Shown here: piece after piece, positions 32,567 to 42,662 of the stretch
How the letters are laid out: every line of letters starts with the position of its first letter
How positions within the stretch are numbered: position 1 is the first letter of the stretch
Origin: Maioricimonas rarisocia
GTDB lineage: Bacteria; Planctomycetota; Planctomycetia; Planctomycetales; Planctomycetaceae
Assembly (NCBI RefSeq): GCF_007747795.1
Contig: NZ_CP036275.1
Span: 5,696,001-5,760,000 of the forward strand
Length of the DNA stretch: 64,000 nt
Direction: 5' to 3'
Position numbers and translations under genes: made by a program
The notes under the pieces: model-generated
The model's input: only the letters and a program-made list of their open reading frames with translations
The model's database searches: none
Told to the model about the DNA's origin: nothing

Positions 32567-33064
32567 ATGAACGAGCCGCAGAAATCCGGGCTTCCCGGCA
32601 ACGACTTCCAGGACCCGCTCGAAGACTACGAACCGCCCGAGTACTCCGATCCGGTCGAACAGGCCCTCGGCGAGGAAACTGTTTCCTCCATGAAGGTCAC
32701 GCCATATACCAGCATCGCTCCCGACACGACGATCGGCGACGCCATTCAGCAGATGGCCGGGATGCACCATGCCTGCCTGCTGGTCGCCGACGGCGACCGG
32801 CTGGTGGGGATCTTCACCGACCGCGAAATCGTCGACCGCGTCGCCCTCGAATACGACGACATGGTCAGCCGACCGGTTCGCGACGTCATGACGACGGACC
32901 CCGTCTACGTCCACGGCGAAGACACGCTCGCTGCCGCCATGTGCGTGATGGCCGTCAGCGGTTTCCGCCATGTGCCGGTGCTGACCGAGGATGGCCGGAT
33001 CGAAGGCATCGTCAGTCCGCAGCGGGTTTCCGAGTACCTTCACAGCCGGACAGGCGTGTTGTAG
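32567..33064 (+). CDS. CBS-domain protein 2
   Basis: 165 residues: a short acidic N-terminal tail and two CBS motifs (VTPYTSIAPDTTIGDAIQQMAGMHHACLLV; DVMTTDPVYVHGEDTLAAAMCVMAVSGFRHVPVL). Adjacent to CBS protein 1 with a 3-base gap, so co-translated. Probably a nucleotide-sensing regulatory module whose target is unknown. Confidence 0.9.
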   Translation: MNEPQKSGLPGNDFQDPLEDYEPPEYSDPVEQALGEETVSSMKVTPYTSIAPDTTIGDAIQQMAGMHHACLLVADGDRLVGIFTDREIVDRVALEYDDMVSRPVRDVMTTDPVYVHGEDTLAAAMCVMAVSGFRHVPVLTEDGRIEGIVSPQRVSEYLHSRTGVL

Positions 33065-33066
33065 CC

Positions 33067-33103
33067 GCGGCATGCAGGGGAAGACCCTGCAGTCGGGTGC
33101 CGC
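33067..33103 (+). other. Intercistronic hairpin between CBS genes 2 and 3
   Basis: Stem TGCAGGG-GAAGA-CCCTGCA, extended by outer arms GCGGCA and TGCCGC across a 6-base bulge. No T-run follows, so it may be an mRNA processing or stability element. Confidence 0.4.
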
Positions 33104-33211
33104 TGGTTGACCAGTTACTGCAACGTCAGATCAGCCGAACGCTCTACGACCGGGCATGACAACTCCACTGGAAAAGGGCCGGCCAGTTTTGATCAGACAG
33201 GATCGAGCAGC

Positions 33212-33658
33212 ATGACAGTCACGATCGCAGAACTCATGGCCGAACGCGTTATCACGGTGACTCCTCACCAGACATTCGAACATGTCAAAAAACTGATGCA
33301 GGATCACCAGGTCAGTTGCGTCCCGGTCATCGGGCCCGACAACGACGCCGTCGGCATCGTGACTGCGACCGATCTGCTGGCGGATCACGCCCGCGGAACG
33401 CCCGTCAGCCGGTTCATGACGCCCAAGGTGTTCACTGTCCCGCTGTACGGCAAATCGTCCCTGGCGGCCCGGGTGATGCGGAACCACCACATCCACCACG
33501 TCGTCGTGACGCACGAACAGCAGGTGGCCGGCATTCTCAGTTCGTTCGATCTGCTCAGGCTCGTCGAGGACCATCGTTTCGTCATGAAGCCTGCCCCGTC
33601 GACTTCCAAACGGGGCGGCAAGCGCAAGAAGACCGAGTTCAGTGAATCGGCGGAGTGA
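33212..33658 (+). CDS. CBS-domain protein 3
   Basis: 148 residues: paired CBS motifs (ELMAERVITVTPHQTFEHVKKLM; PVSRFMTPKVFTVPLYGKSSLAARVM) and a basic tail (KRGGKRKKTEF) that could contact nucleic acid or another protein. Start ATG 33212. Follows CBS protein 2 by 147 bases and precedes the second USP gene by 72, on the same strand. Confidence 0.9.
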   Translation: MTVTIAELMAERVITVTPHQTFEHVKKLMQDHQVSCVPVIGPDNDAVGIVTATDLLADHARGTPVSRFMTPKVFTVPLYGKSSLAARVMRNHHIHHVVVTHEQQVAGILSSFDLLRLVEDHRFVMKPAPSTSKRGGKRKKTEFSESAE

Positions 33659-33730
33659 TCGGGCCGGCTGTGATCCGCGTCCACCGGCACCGGATGCCCG
33701 CGACTTCAGCTTTTCCGGAAGGCAGCCCGC

Positions 33731-34216
33731 ATGATCCGCCTCAAGAGCATTCTCTGGCCGACCGACTTCAGTCCCTGCGCCAAGCAGTCGCAGAAGTACG
33801 CACTCGCGTTCGCCGAACAGTTCGACGCCCACCTGCATCTGCTGCACGTCGTGCACGAAGCGGCCGTCGAGATTCCCGAATTCGGCATGGGGCTGGCATT
33901 CCCGGCGTACGTGGAAAACCTGCCGAAACGACTCGCCGAGCTTGAAGAACAGTCGATCGAGAAGCTGAGTCATTCCGTCCCCGAACACTGGCAGGAGGGG
34001 CGGCACGTCACGATTGCAGTCAAGCACGGCCCCCCCTTCATCGAGATCATTCGCTACGCGAAGGAACACGAAACGGACATGATCGTGCTTGGCACGCATG
34101 GACGCTCGGCGCTGACGCACGTCCTGCTCGGCAGCGTCGCCGAACGAATCGTCCGCAAGGCTCCCTGTCCGGTCCTGACCATCCGACCGGAAGGTCACGA
34201 GTTCGTCATGCCGTAG
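33731..34216 (+). CDS. Universal stress protein (UspA family), second copy
   Basis: 161 residues with KSILWPTDFSPCAKQSQKYALAF at the N terminus and the ATP-binding GTHGRSALTHVLLGSVAERIVRKAPCPVLTI motif near the end. Closely similar to the USP at 21260, including the C terminus EGHEFVMP, so a paralogous pair under what looks like the same type of promoter control. Confidence 0.95.
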   Translation: MIRLKSILWPTDFSPCAKQSQKYALAFAEQFDAHLHLLHVVHEAAVEIPEFGMGLAFPAYVENLPKRLAELEEQSIEKLSHSVPEHWQEGRHVTIAVKHGPPFIEIIRYAKEHETDMIVLGTHGRSALTHVLLGSVAERIVRKAPCPVLTIRPEGHEFVMP

Positions 34217-34317
34217 AGGGCAGTCGCATTGCGGGCCCGTTGCTCCGGTCAGGCAATCAGAATCGACCGTAGAGCGCCGTTTTGGAGTGCGTCCGGTGCT
34301 TCCCCGGTCCCGCGTCC

Positions 34318-34346
34318 TTGACAACTTCTTCAGAATCGGCGCGAAT
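34318..34346 (+). promoter_or_regulatory. Possible sigma-70-type promoter for prs
   Basis: Perfect -35 TTGACA (34318-34323), 17-base spacer and a weak -10 GCGAAT (34341-34346). The prs start codon is 92 bases downstream. Confidence 0.3.
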
Positions 34347-34437
34347 GACGGTCTGAACGCCACATTCCCATCGGGAACGGGTCGCCCCCGTTTTTCGTTG
34401 CCGCCGATGATGCCGTCTCCGGAGCCGGACGCCTGAC

Positions 34438-35385
34438 ATGTACGATCACCTGACGCTCATCAGCGGACGTGCACATCCCGATCTGGCCGCCGACATCGCC
34501 GATTACCTCGGGGTCCCGCTCGCTGCGATCGAGCTCGAAGACTTTCCTGACGGCGAGATCAGCGTGAAGCTGAATCAGAATATTCGCGGTCGTGACGTCT
34601 TCCTCATCCAGCCGACCGGCCCGCCCGTCAACGACAACCTGATGGAGCTGCTGATCCTCATCGATACCTGCATGAGGGCCAGCGCCGAACGGATCACGGT
34701 CGTCGTCCCCTACTTCGGCTACGCCCGCCAGGATCGCAAGGATTCCGGTCGTGTGCCGATCACGTCCAAGCTGGTCGCCAATGTCATCAGCAAGGCCGGG
34801 GCCGACCGGGTGCTGACGATGGACCTGCACGCCGCCCAGATTCAGGGGTTCTTCGACCTGCCGGTGGACCACCTGTACGCGGCACCGATCCTCGACGATT
34901 ATTTCAAGTCGATCGACATCCCGCAGAGCGAACTGGTCATCGTCAGCCCGGACGAGGGAAGCATCAAGCGGGCCCTGCAGCACAAGGAGAACCTGGGAGG
35001 CACGCTCGCGATCGTCGACAAGCGACGGTCCAGTGCGCTGCATACCGAGCAGGCGAATCTGATTGGTGGACCGATCGACGGCAAGACGGCACTGATCTTC
35101 GACGACATGATCAGCACCGCCGGTTCGATCGTCGGTGCCGCCGAGGTCGCCAGCAATCACGGAGCCCGCGAGATCTACGTCGGTGCGGCCCACGGGGTCT
35201 TCTGTGGACCGGCCCTCAAGCGACTGGCCGAGGCTCCGATCAAGGAGATCGTCACGACCGACTCGCTGCCGCTGCGTCCCGGCCAGCGCCCCGACAATCT
35301 TCGTTCCGTCAGTATTGCTCCGCTGCTGGGAGAGGCGATTCGCCGCATCCATCGCAACGAGTCCGTCAGTTACCTGTTCGATTGA
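34438..35385 (+). CDS. prs: Ribose-phosphate pyrophosphokinase (PRPP synthetase)
   Basis: 315-residue enzyme that makes PRPP from ribose 5-phosphate and ATP for nucleotide, His and Trp synthesis. Conserved regions: ELEDFPDGEISVKL, VVPYFGYARQDRK (ATP-binding), DLHAAQIQGFFD and the PRPP-binding loop LIFDDMISTAGS. Length is standard for class I enzymes. A TTGACA -35 box lies at 34318. Confidence 0.97.
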   Translation: MYDHLTLISGRAHPDLAADIADYLGVPLAAIELEDFPDGEISVKLNQNIRGRDVFLIQPTGPPVNDNLMELLILIDTCMRASAERITVVVPYFGYARQDRKDSGRVPITSKLVANVISKAGADRVLTMDLHAAQIQGFFDLPVDHLYAAPILDDYFKSIDIPQSELVIVSPDEGSIKRALQHKENLGGTLAIVDKRRSSALHTEQANLIGGPIDGKTALIFDDMISTAGSIVGAAEVASNHGAREIYVGAAHGVFCGPALKRLAEAPIKEIVTTDSLPLRPGQRPDNLRSVSIAPLLGEAIRRIHRNESVSYLFD

Positions 35386-35448
35386 CGTGCAGGGCCGCCG
35401 GGCGAACGATTCCGTACGCTCAGGCCGTCCCCACCCGCAGGAAGCGTC

Positions 35449-36684
35449 ATGGCAAATTCAGGTACCCGGTTTCAGTTCCCCAACTCGCAGGGGGAGACAC
35501 TCTCGGGCCGTCTCGAACTCCCCGCCGGTACGCCACGCGCGTTCGCGATTTTCGCCCACTGTTTCACCTGCTCGAAGAACGTTCACGCTGCGTCCCGCAT
35601 CAGCCGGGCCCTCAGTCAGCGCGGTATTGCCGTCCTGCGGTTCGATTTCACCGGCCTGGGTAACAGCGAAGGTGACTTCGCCAACACAAACTTTTCGTCA
35701 AATGTCGAGGATCTCCTCGCCGCCGCCACGGCACTTCAGCAGCAGTACCGGGCTCCGTCCCTGCTGATCGGTCACAGCCTCGGTGGAGCCGCCGTCCTTG
35801 CCGCAGCTCGCCGCATCCCTCATGTCACCGCAGTGGCGACGATCGGTGCGCCCAGCGAGCCGGCTCACGTCGTCGGTCTGTTCCGGGACCAGGTCCCCCA
35901 GATCGAAGCGGATGGTCTGGCACGCGTGCGGCTGGGTGGCCACGAATTCACAGTGACCAGACAGTTCCTGCAGGATGTCACCGAAACGTCGCTGCAGCAG
36001 GAGGTTGCCGGATTGAGGAAGGCGTTGATGGTCTTCCACTCGCCAGTGGACAACGTCGTCGGCATCGACAACGCTCGGGCGATCTATCAGGCAGCCAAAC
36101 ATCCCAAGAGCTTTGTCTCCCTCGACAAGGCGGACCACCTGCTCACCGATCGCCGCGATGCCGCGTTCGTCGCCGACACGCTCTGTGCATGGGTTTCCCG
36201 ATACATCGCGGACGATTCGGATTCCGATGCGGGCACGCGTGCCCCCGCTCCCGAAGAAGGGCGCGTCGTCCTTCGCGAACTCGGCCCGCTCTACACGCTG
36301 GGGATTGCCGCCGGACAACACTCACTGACCGCCGACGAGCCGCAGTCACTCGGCGGCCAGGACGCCGGCCCGACTCCGTACGACCTGCTTCTCTCCGCCC
36401 TGGGGGCCTGCACCGCGATCACACTGCGAATGTACGCCAATCGCAAACAGTGGCCGCTCGAATCCGTGACGGCCCGCCTGCGACACGAGAAGATCCATGC
36501 CCGTGACTGCGAAACCTGCGAGTCCGACGACGGCACCGTCGATCGGATGCAGATCGACCTCGAATTGACCGGCGAACTTTCTGAGGAGCAGCGGGCCCGC
36601 CTGCTCGAAATCGCTCACCGATGCCCCGTCCACCGGACGCTGACCGGCGAAAAATCGATCCAGGTGCAACTGACCCCGTCATGA
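35449..36684 (+). CDS. Alpha/beta hydrolase-OsmC fusion protein
   Basis: 411 residues. The N-terminal part (about 1-255) is an alpha/beta hydrolase with nucleophile elbow GHSLGG and downstream Asp/His (DKADHLL). The C-terminal part (about 270-411) is an OsmC-type peroxide-reducing fold with the two expected cysteines (ALGACTAI and HRCPVHRTL). This fusion is known in many bacteria and is annotated as a bifunctional protein. OsmC domains reduce organic hydroperoxides; the hydrolase substrate is unknown. Soluble. Confidence 0.93.
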   Translation: MANSGTRFQFPNSQGETLSGRLELPAGTPRAFAIFAHCFTCSKNVHAASRISRALSQRGIAVLRFDFTGLGNSEGDFANTNFSSNVEDLLAAATALQQQYRAPSLLIGHSLGGAAVLAAARRIPHVTAVATIGAPSEPAHVVGLFRDQVPQIEADGLARVRLGGHEFTVTRQFLQDVTETSLQQEVAGLRKALMVFHSPVDNVVGIDNARAIYQAAKHPKSFVSLDKADHLLTDRRDAAFVADTLCAWVSRYIADDSDSDAGTRAPAPEEGRVVLRELGPLYTLGIAAGQHSLTADEPQSLGGQDAGPTPYDLLLSALGACTAITLRMYANRKQWPLESVTARLRHEKIHARDCETCESDDGTVDRMQIDLELTGELSEEQRARLLEIAHRCPVHRTLTGEKSIQVQLTPS

Positions 36685-36730
36685 GATGCAACCGGCACCG
36701 CAACCCCGAGCCTTGCCACAGGCCACGACG

Positions 36731-37219
36731 ATGAACGATCACGCTTTGCGAGAACATGTGCTCAACACACTCCGCGGCCGCGGAGCCCATCTCGGTTTCG
36801 ACCAGGCGATTGAGAATCTGCCACTCGGCTATCTCGGGGCAAAAGTTCCCGGCTGCCCCCACACACCCTGGCGGATTCTCGAGCACATGCGGATCGCCCA
36901 GTGGGACATCCTCGAGTTCTCCCGCAATCCCGAGCACGTTTCTCCCGACTTCCCGGACGGCTACTGGCCCCCCGACAATGCCCCTCCCACCACGACGGCA
37001 TGGGAGGAGTCGGTCGCCGCGTTTCGCGCCGATCTGCAGGCCATGCAGGACCTTGTCGCCGATCCCGAGACCGATCTGCTGGCCCCGATTCCCCACGGAG
37101 ACGGCCAGACGATCCTGCGTGAGGCACTGCTGATCGCCGACCACAATGCCTACCATCTCGGCCAGCTCGTCATACTGCTGCGGGCCCTGGGCGTCTGGGA
37201 CGAGTCTGCCCACTCCTGA
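36731..37219 (+). CDS. DinB-family protein
   Basis: 162-residue four-helix-bundle protein. The metal-site histidine pattern is visible as [13 protein letters not shown] and [12 protein letters not shown]. DinB-like proteins include thiol transferases and DNA-damage-induced proteins of unknown role. Start ATG 36731 was chosen, 46 bases after the previous stop. Confidence 0.88.
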   Translation: MNDHALREHVLNTLRGRGAHLGFDQAIENLPLGYLGAKVPGCPHTPWRILEHMRIAQWDILEFSRNPEHVSPDFPDGYWPPDNAPPTTTAWEESVAAFRADLQAMQDLVADPETDLLAPIPHGDGQTILREALLIADHNAYHLGQLVILLRALGVWDESAHS

Positions 37220-37278
37220 GTGCCCGGCGGCCCCGATAATCCCCGAAAAACGGCTGCCGAACCTTCTGGCGGTTCCCG

Positions 37279-37307
37279 TTCTCCCGATCGGGCCGGTTGG
37301 CTACAAT
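37279..37307 (+). promoter_or_regulatory. Possible promoter of cysS
   Basis: TACAAT (37302-37307), 17 bases after a weak TTCTCC. The cysS ATG is 40 bases further on. Confidence 0.3.
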
Positions 37308-37346
37308 CCGCGGCGAGCAAACAGTTACTGCACGGAAGGCGAGACA

Positions 37347-38900
37347 ATGGCACTGCGCGTCTACAACACGCTCACCAAGGAAAAAGAAGATTTCCAGACG
37401 ATCGAGCCCGGCAAGGTCTCGATGTATCTTTGCGGACCGACCGTCTACAAGCCGGCCCATATCGGCCACATGGTCGGCCCGGTCATCTTCGACACGATCA
37501 AAAAGTATCTGGCCTACAGTGGTTACGACGTCACCTTCGTCATCAACATCACCGACGTTGACGACAAGCTGATCAACAAGGCCAGCGAGCTGGGTGTCGA
37601 GGTCAAGCAGCTCGCCGGGCAGATGACGCAGGACTACTTCGACAACCTGCAGCTGATGGGCGTCGATTCCGTCGACCGCTTCCCCTACGCCACCGACTAC
37701 ATCAAAGACATGCAGGCGATGATCCAGTCGCTCATCGACAAGGATTACGCCTACGCACTCGACGGCGACGTCTACTTCAACGTCACAAAAGATTCCGACT
37801 ACGGCAAGCTCAGCCGCCGGTCGGTCGAGCAGATGATGGCGGGCACCCGCGTCGAGGCGAACGAACGCAAGAAGCATCCGGCCGATTTCGCCCTCTGGAA
37901 GTCCTCGAAACCGGGCGAACCCGCCTGGGACAGCCCCTGGGGCCCCGGACGCCCCGGCTGGCACATCGAGTGCTCGGTGATGTCCTGCAAGATCCTCGGG
38001 CCATCCATCGACATCCATGGCGGTGGCCTGGACCTGATGTTCCCGCACCATGAGAACGAACTGGCACAGTCCGAGTCGGCCAACGACGCCACCTTCGTCC
38101 GCTACTGGATGCACAACGGCCTGATGCAGTCCGGCAAGCAGTCGGGCAAGGTCGGCGGCCAGCACGACCGACATGGCGACGTCGCCACCGATCACGAAGC
38201 CCAGGTGGCCGGCAAGCTGGCTGGCTCTGCCGGCGCCGAGTCGGTCAAGACAGCCGTCTTCGCTCACCACCACCCCGAAGCGGTCCGCTTCTTCCTGCTC
38301 TCGACCCACTACCGCAGCCCGATCGATTTCTCCCTCGAGAACATCGCCGCAACCGAAAAGGGCCTGGACAGCTTCTACCGGATGTTCGAATCGTTCGAGC
38401 GGATCACCGGCACCAGTTTCTACGATCTGCCGGCTCCGGCAGTGCGGACCGAAACCACAAGCCTCGACGGCCTACCGGACGATCTCGCCACCGAACTCAG
38501 CGAACTTCGCGAACGCTTCCTCGAAGCGATGGACGACGACTTCAACACCGGCGGAGCGATCGGCACGCTGTTCGAAATGCGGCGGGCGATCAACGGCTAC
38601 ATTACCACAGGCAAGCTGGAAGATTCGGCCGACGACGCGCAGAAGGCCGTACTGACGAAGGCCATCACCCTCTTTCGGGAACTGGCGACGGTGCTCGGTG
38701 TCTTCCGTGCTCCGATCCAGAAGGATACCGGTGCCGACGACGAATTCGTCAACGGGCTGATGGATCTGATTCTGGACATCCGGGCTCACGCCCGCTCAGA
38801 GAAGAACTGGGACCTGGCCGACAAGATCCGCGACAGCCTGACCGAGCTGAACGTGACGATCGAGGACGGCCGCGAGGGAGCCCGCTGGTCCCGCGGCTGA
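37347..38900 (+). CDS. cysS: Cysteinyl-tRNA synthetase with degenerate KMSKS region
   Basis: 517-residue class I synthetase charging tRNA-Cys. Zinc Cys and HIGH motif are present in YLCGPTVYKPAHIGHMVGP; the zinc-site Cys and His residues in HIECSVMSCKILG and FPHHENE also fit. The usual KMSKS signature is not recognisable. The sequence after WMHNGLMQSGK is longer than usual by about 25-30 residues, and the position aligned to KMSKS reads KLAGS (about 290-294), so the second lysine is missing. The C-terminal DALR and anticodon parts look intact. Start ATG 37347. Confidence 0.95.
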   Translation: MALRVYNTLTKEKEDFQTIEPGKVSMYLCGPTVYKPAHIGHMVGPVIFDTIKKYLAYSGYDVTFVINITDVDDKLINKASELGVEVKQLAGQMTQDYFDNLQLMGVDSVDRFPYATDYIKDMQAMIQSLIDKDYAYALDGDVYFNVTKDSDYGKLSRRSVEQMMAGTRVEANERKKHPADFALWKSSKPGEPAWDSPWGPGRPGWHIECSVMSCKILGPSIDIHGGGLDLMFPHHENELAQSESANDATFVRYWMHNGLMQSGKQSGKVGGQHDRHGDVATDHEAQVAGKLAGSAGAESVKTAVFAHHHPEAVRFFLLSTHYRSPIDFSLENIAATEKGLDSFYRMFESFERITGTSFYDLPAPAVRTETTSLDGLPDDLATELSELRERFLEAMDDDFNTGGAIGTLFEMRRAINGYITTGKLEDSADDAQKAVLTKAITLFRELATVLGVFRAPIQKDTGADDEFVNGLMDLILDIRAHARSEKNWDLADKIRDSLTELNVTIEDGREGARWSRG

Positions 38901-38932
38901 CCTGAAGCCTCACAGCCCACCCATCGCCGAAA

Positions 38933-38956
38933 GCCCACCGGCTGCGCCCGGTGGGC
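38933..38956 (+). repeat. Intergenic hairpin
   Basis: GCCCACCGG-CTGCGC-CCGGTGGGC, a perfect 9-bp stem, 32 bases after the cysS stop. A second imperfect hairpin, CTGGGG...CCCCAG, follows near 39014-39044. No T-run. They may be dispersed-repeat units and/or the mRNA end. Confidence 0.5.
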
Positions 38957-39066
38957 CGCATGGGGGTGACGACCGGACTCACTCTCCTGGTGAGGCCGCC
39001 CGCTTCGTACGCCACTGGGGGCTCGCCTTCGGCTCGACCCCAGCCCCCCCCCCTGGCAGTCCGCGC

Positions 39067-39105
39067 AAAAAAACAGGAGCCAGGGACCATTCCCTGACTC
39101 CTGTT
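39067..39105 (-). terminator. Rho-independent terminator of the sugar isomerase gene
   Basis: On the minus strand, AACAGGAGTCAGGGA pairs with TCCCTGGCTCCTGTT (one mismatch) around a 4-base loop and is followed by TTTTT. The stem ends 29 bases past the stop codon of the gene at 39134. Confidence 0.85.
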
Positions 39106-39133
39106 CGCTGTGTCCGGCCCCTTGACGCCTGCC

Positions 39134-40090
39134 TCAGGCCGAGAGCTTCTCACGCACGCGCTCGAGCAGTTCCTTGCTCTTGCGGATGCCGGCCATCTCG
39201 TCCAGTTCGTGACCTTCGTACTCGATGCCGACGTAACCACGGTAACCGGCGTCCACGACGATCTTCATCATCCGCAGGAAGTCGGTTTCCTTGTTGTGAC
39301 GACGGTCGACCGTCACGAACGGGCGATCCTCGTCGAAGCCATAAGTCTTGGCGCTGACGGCCTGAGCGAACGGCATCAGCTCTTCGACGCCCCGATACCG
39401 GTCGTACCAGATGTCCTTGTTGCGGTTGATCCCGAAGTTGCCGAAGTCCGGCAGCGTTCCGCAGTGCGGATGATCAACCCGCCGCATCACTTCGGCGAGC
39501 CACGCCCCGTTGGACGAGAGTCCACCGTGGTTCTCGACAATGACGTACAGCTGATGCTTCTCGGCGAACTCGGTCAGTCGCCGCAGTCCGTCCGCTGCGA
39601 GCTGGACCTGTTCGTTGTAACTGCCGGCACTGGCGGCATTCACGCGAATTGAGTGGCAGCCCAGGAAGGCGGCGGCTTCCACCCACTTGTAATGATTCTC
39701 GACCGCCTGGGTTCGCTTCGCCGCGTCGGGATCCCCGAGCCGGCCTTCGCGGTCGATCATGATCAGCAAACTGCGGACGCCGTGGTCCTCGGCCCGCTTC
39801 TTCATTTCGCCCAGGTACTCTTTGTCCTTGGCTTTTTCGAAGAAAAACTGGTTAACGTACTCGACCCCATCGATGCCGAATTCCTCCTTCGCGACCTTCG
39901 CAAAGTCGAGGTGATCGAGCTTCTTGTCGAAGATCGCCTTGTGCAGAGACCACTCCGCCAGCGAGATGCGATACAGCGGCGATTCCTTGGCAGCCTGCAG
40001 CTCATGGGCGGCCCAGGCTCCGAGTGCCGCACCCGCGGCATATCCCGACATTTTCCTGAGAAACTGGCGACGATTCGTGGTGTGGGACAT
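39134..40090 (-). CDS. Sugar phosphate isomerase/epimerase-like TIM-barrel protein, Tat-exported
   Basis: 318 residues. N-terminal twin-arginine signal [11 protein letters not shown] followed by [11 protein letters not shown] predicts folded export. The rest is an AP-endonuclease-2-type TIM barrel (xylose isomerase-like) with metal-site residues in [23 protein letters not shown] and GIEYEGHE. In planctomycetes such proteins are numerous and are linked to sugar metabolism in the periplasm. Substrate is unknown. Terminator directly downstream. Confidence 0.9.
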   Translation of the reverse strand: MSHTTNRRQFLRKMSGYAAGAALGAWAAHELQAAKESPLYRISLAEWSLHKAIFDKKLDHLDFAKVAKEEFGIDGVEYVNQFFFEKAKDKEYLGEMKKRAEDHGVRSLLIMIDREGRLGDPDAAKRTQAVENHYKWVEAAAFLGCHSIRVNAASAGSYNEQVQLAADGLRRLTEFAEKHQLYVIVENHGGLSSNGAWLAEVMRRVDHPHCGTLPDFGNFGINRNKDIWYDRYRGVEELMPFAQAVSAKTYGFDEDRPFVTVDRRHNKETDFLRMMKIVVDAGYRGYVGIEYEGHELDEMAGIRKSKELLERVREKLSA

Positions 40091-40362
40091 CTCGGAACTT
40101 CCTGCTGAATGTGGTCATTCGCCCGCGCTGGGGGAGTTGTTTCTGAGCTCTCAAGATCGCCGATGTTCTCGCCAAGGTCAATGAGAACCACCCCGGCGGG
40201 ACGTCTCACAGGGGAAGCCCGCGAGCCGGTCGTCACGGAAATCCTCGCGGGGCGACTGACAGGCGTGCGCCGGTTGACGTATGATGCGTCAGCGAACTAC
40301 ATAACGCCAACATCATCAGTTTTTCCGCAGTTCCGTCACCTGTTCCATAGCGATCGCATCGA

Positions 40363-42624
40363 GTGAATAAGGCAGATTCAGCTTCCTTCGCAGGAGGAGA
40401 CTGCGAATCCCGCTCCACGGAGGTCCGGCCGCAAAACGTCAGACGCCAGGCGATCCCCCTGCTGATCGCCCTGTGCCTCTGGATTCTGACGCCCGCCGTC
40501 TCCCTCGCGCACGCCGATAAACTGACCGTCGACAACGTGACGGTCGGCTTTTCCGGAACCTGCCGGGTTGGCGAGTGGACTCCCATCGCCGTGGACGTGA
40601 CCGGGCCGGCTGGCCTGAGCGTCTCCCTGCGGGTCACCGTCCCGGACGCCGATGGCAATCCCGCGATCAGCACGTTCGGACCGGCGACACTCGATGGCCA
40701 CGAGCCACGCACAATCGTCGGCACGATCAAACCGGGTCAGCTTCAGTCCGAAGCCCGCATCGAGATCGTTGCCGAGCCGACCGTACTGGCGTCCGAAACC
40801 GTCGCCATCTCGGCCCTGCCGCACTCGACGCGGCTCTGGGCGATTCCCGATGAGATCCCCGGCTTCGTCGACGCTGCCGATTCGCTCAATGCCCGCCGCG
40901 CCCCGTCCGACGCACCGGCCGTCCGGCTACTGGATGTGTCGGACGTCGGGCAATGGCCGGCGGCTCCGTACGCCTGGGCTTCGCTGGACGTGATTGTCCT
41001 TCGCGGCTCGACCACCGTTTCGCCGGCCCACTCCAAAATGCTCCGCCGCTGGGTTCATGAAGGGGGCCGCCTGATCCTGCTGATTGGCAGCGAATCGGAG
41101 GCGTACCTGGAAGGTCCCCTCGCCGAGTGGGTTCCGATCGAAGTGAGTGGTCAACTCGAGCTGCGTGACCTGGGGATGCTCAGGCCGCTGGTTCCCCGCA
41201 GCGGCACGATCCGGATCCGTAATCCGGTCTCCGCCGCTCAACTGAATCTGCCTGCCGGACAGATCCTCGCTCCCGGCAACAACGGTCCGCTGCTGGCACG
41301 CGCTCCGTTCGGCTTTGGCAGCTGCACGATCTCGGCTGTCGACCTGCACGACGGCCCGCTGGCCCGCTGGGACGGCCTCGTCGACCTCAGCCTGTTGATG
41401 GCGGAAACCGATGCCGACAATACGGCGGCCCTTACCCAGAGCGATTCCGAAATCGCCCTGACCGGCGTCTCGCACCTGCTCACCCAGGTCATCAGTTCCG
41501 TCGACCGGTTCGACAGCGTCGCCGCCCGCTCCCACTGGGAAGTGATCGGCTGGCTGCTGCTGTACCTCCTGCTCGTCGGACCGATCGACTACCTGCTCGT
41601 ACACCGCCTGCTGCGTCGGCCCCACTGGACGTGGGTGACGCTCCCATGCTGGGTCGTTGCCGGTGCCGTCGGCGGAACGATCCTCGCACAGAACAGCAAC
41701 GCATCGACCGTCGAGGCCCGTCAGCTCGACGTCTGGGACATCGACACCGCGTCGGGCCGATCGCGACTCCGGTCGTGGGTCTCGATCTTCAGCCCCGAAA
41801 CCCGCCGCTACGAGGTTGCGTTTGCTCCGAACAACGCCGTCGGACTGAACTCCGGCAGTAACGACGCGGGCCGAATCGCGTGGGCCGCCCCTGCCGAGGA
41901 AGGCTTTCGCGGTCAGTACCGCTCGGGCGGCCTGCAGCTGGGTCGACCGTCCTACCGCTATTCCCCCGAAGGCCAGGCAATCGAGAACCTGCCCCTCAAC
42001 GTCTGGTCAAGCAAGGTCCTCACCGCAGACTGGGCCGGTGCCCCCGCACCGCAAACCGACTGGATTGCCAGCGACCTCGTGGACGATGGAACCGGCCGCC
42101 TGCAGGGAACGCTGACGCATCACCTGCCGGGTCCGATCGAAGAATGGTTCCTCGCGTACGGCAACACCGTCTACCTGCCGGAAGAAAACCGCGAGACCGG
42201 CGAGACGCTGCCGCTGGAGCCTGACGCCCTGTGGCAGCCGGGCGGTGCCATCCGCTCCCGGATGCTCAAGGGATTCCTCACAGGCGTCACACTGGCTCTG
42301 GTGAAGCGGCAGGAAGGAACCGGCGAGGACGTCGTCCGCAACCGCGAATCGTACGATCCCCTCGAACGGGACCCGTATCGGATCGTGCGGATGCTGTCGT
42401 TCTACGAGAATGCCGGCGGCGCCGACTACGCCGGGCTGAGCAACGACGCCGTCCGGCAGCTCGATCTGTCACACCTGCTCGACCTTCAGCGGGCGATCCT
42501 GTTCGGTCGGATTGACCGGACGGCCGCCACCTACACGATCGACGGCGAGTCTGCCGGCGATGACGCACGCGAGACGTTTGTCCGGATTGTCCTCCCGGTT
42601 CGCCGGGCAGTCGCAACCGACTGA
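40363..42624 (+). CDS. Membrane protein of unknown function, ABC-transporter-linked
   Basis: 753 residues from GTG 40363, the only in-frame start that includes the signal-like segment (RRQAIPLLIALCLWILTPAVSLAHA, about 28-52). A large extracytoplasmic part follows, with a GldG/DUF4350-like stretch (SLDVIVLRGS, RRWVHEGGRLILLIG). Two central membrane segments (about 390-440, WEVIGWLLLYLLLVGPIDYLLV) then lead into a C-terminal region without clear motifs. The ABC ATPase gene starts 38 bases downstream, suggesting a transporter accessory or permease-like role. I do not recognise the family. Confidence 0.85.
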   Translation: MNKADSASFAGGDCESRSTEVRPQNVRRQAIPLLIALCLWILTPAVSLAHADKLTVDNVTVGFSGTCRVGEWTPIAVDVTGPAGLSVSLRVTVPDADGNPAISTFGPATLDGHEPRTIVGTIKPGQLQSEARIEIVAEPTVLASETVAISALPHSTRLWAIPDEIPGFVDAADSLNARRAPSDAPAVRLLDVSDVGQWPAAPYAWASLDVIVLRGSTTVSPAHSKMLRRWVHEGGRLILLIGSESEAYLEGPLAEWVPIEVSGQLELRDLGMLRPLVPRSGTIRIRNPVSAAQLNLPAGQILAPGNNGPLLARAPFGFGSCTISAVDLHDGPLARWDGLVDLSLLMAETDADNTAALTQSDSEIALTGVSHLLTQVISSVDRFDSVAARSHWEVIGWLLLYLLLVGPIDYLLVHRLLRRPHWTWVTLPCWVVAGAVGGTILAQNSNASTVEARQLDVWDIDTASGRSRLRSWVSIFSPETRRYEVAFAPNNAVGLNSGSNDAGRIAWAAPAEEGFRGQYRSGGLQLGRPSYRYSPEGQAIENLPLNVWSSKVLTADWAGAPAPQTDWIASDLVDDGTGRLQGTLTHHLPGPIEEWFLAYGNTVYLPEENRETGETLPLEPDALWQPGGAIRSRMLKGFLTGVTLALVKRQEGTGEDVVRNRESYDPLERDPYRIVRMLSFYENAGGADYAGLSNDAVRQLDLSHLLDLQRAILFGRIDRTAATYTIDGESAGDDARETFVRIVLPVRRAVATD

Positions 42625-42662
42625 CGCCCCCTTCCCCAGAGACTGCGACACGAGACCGCAAC

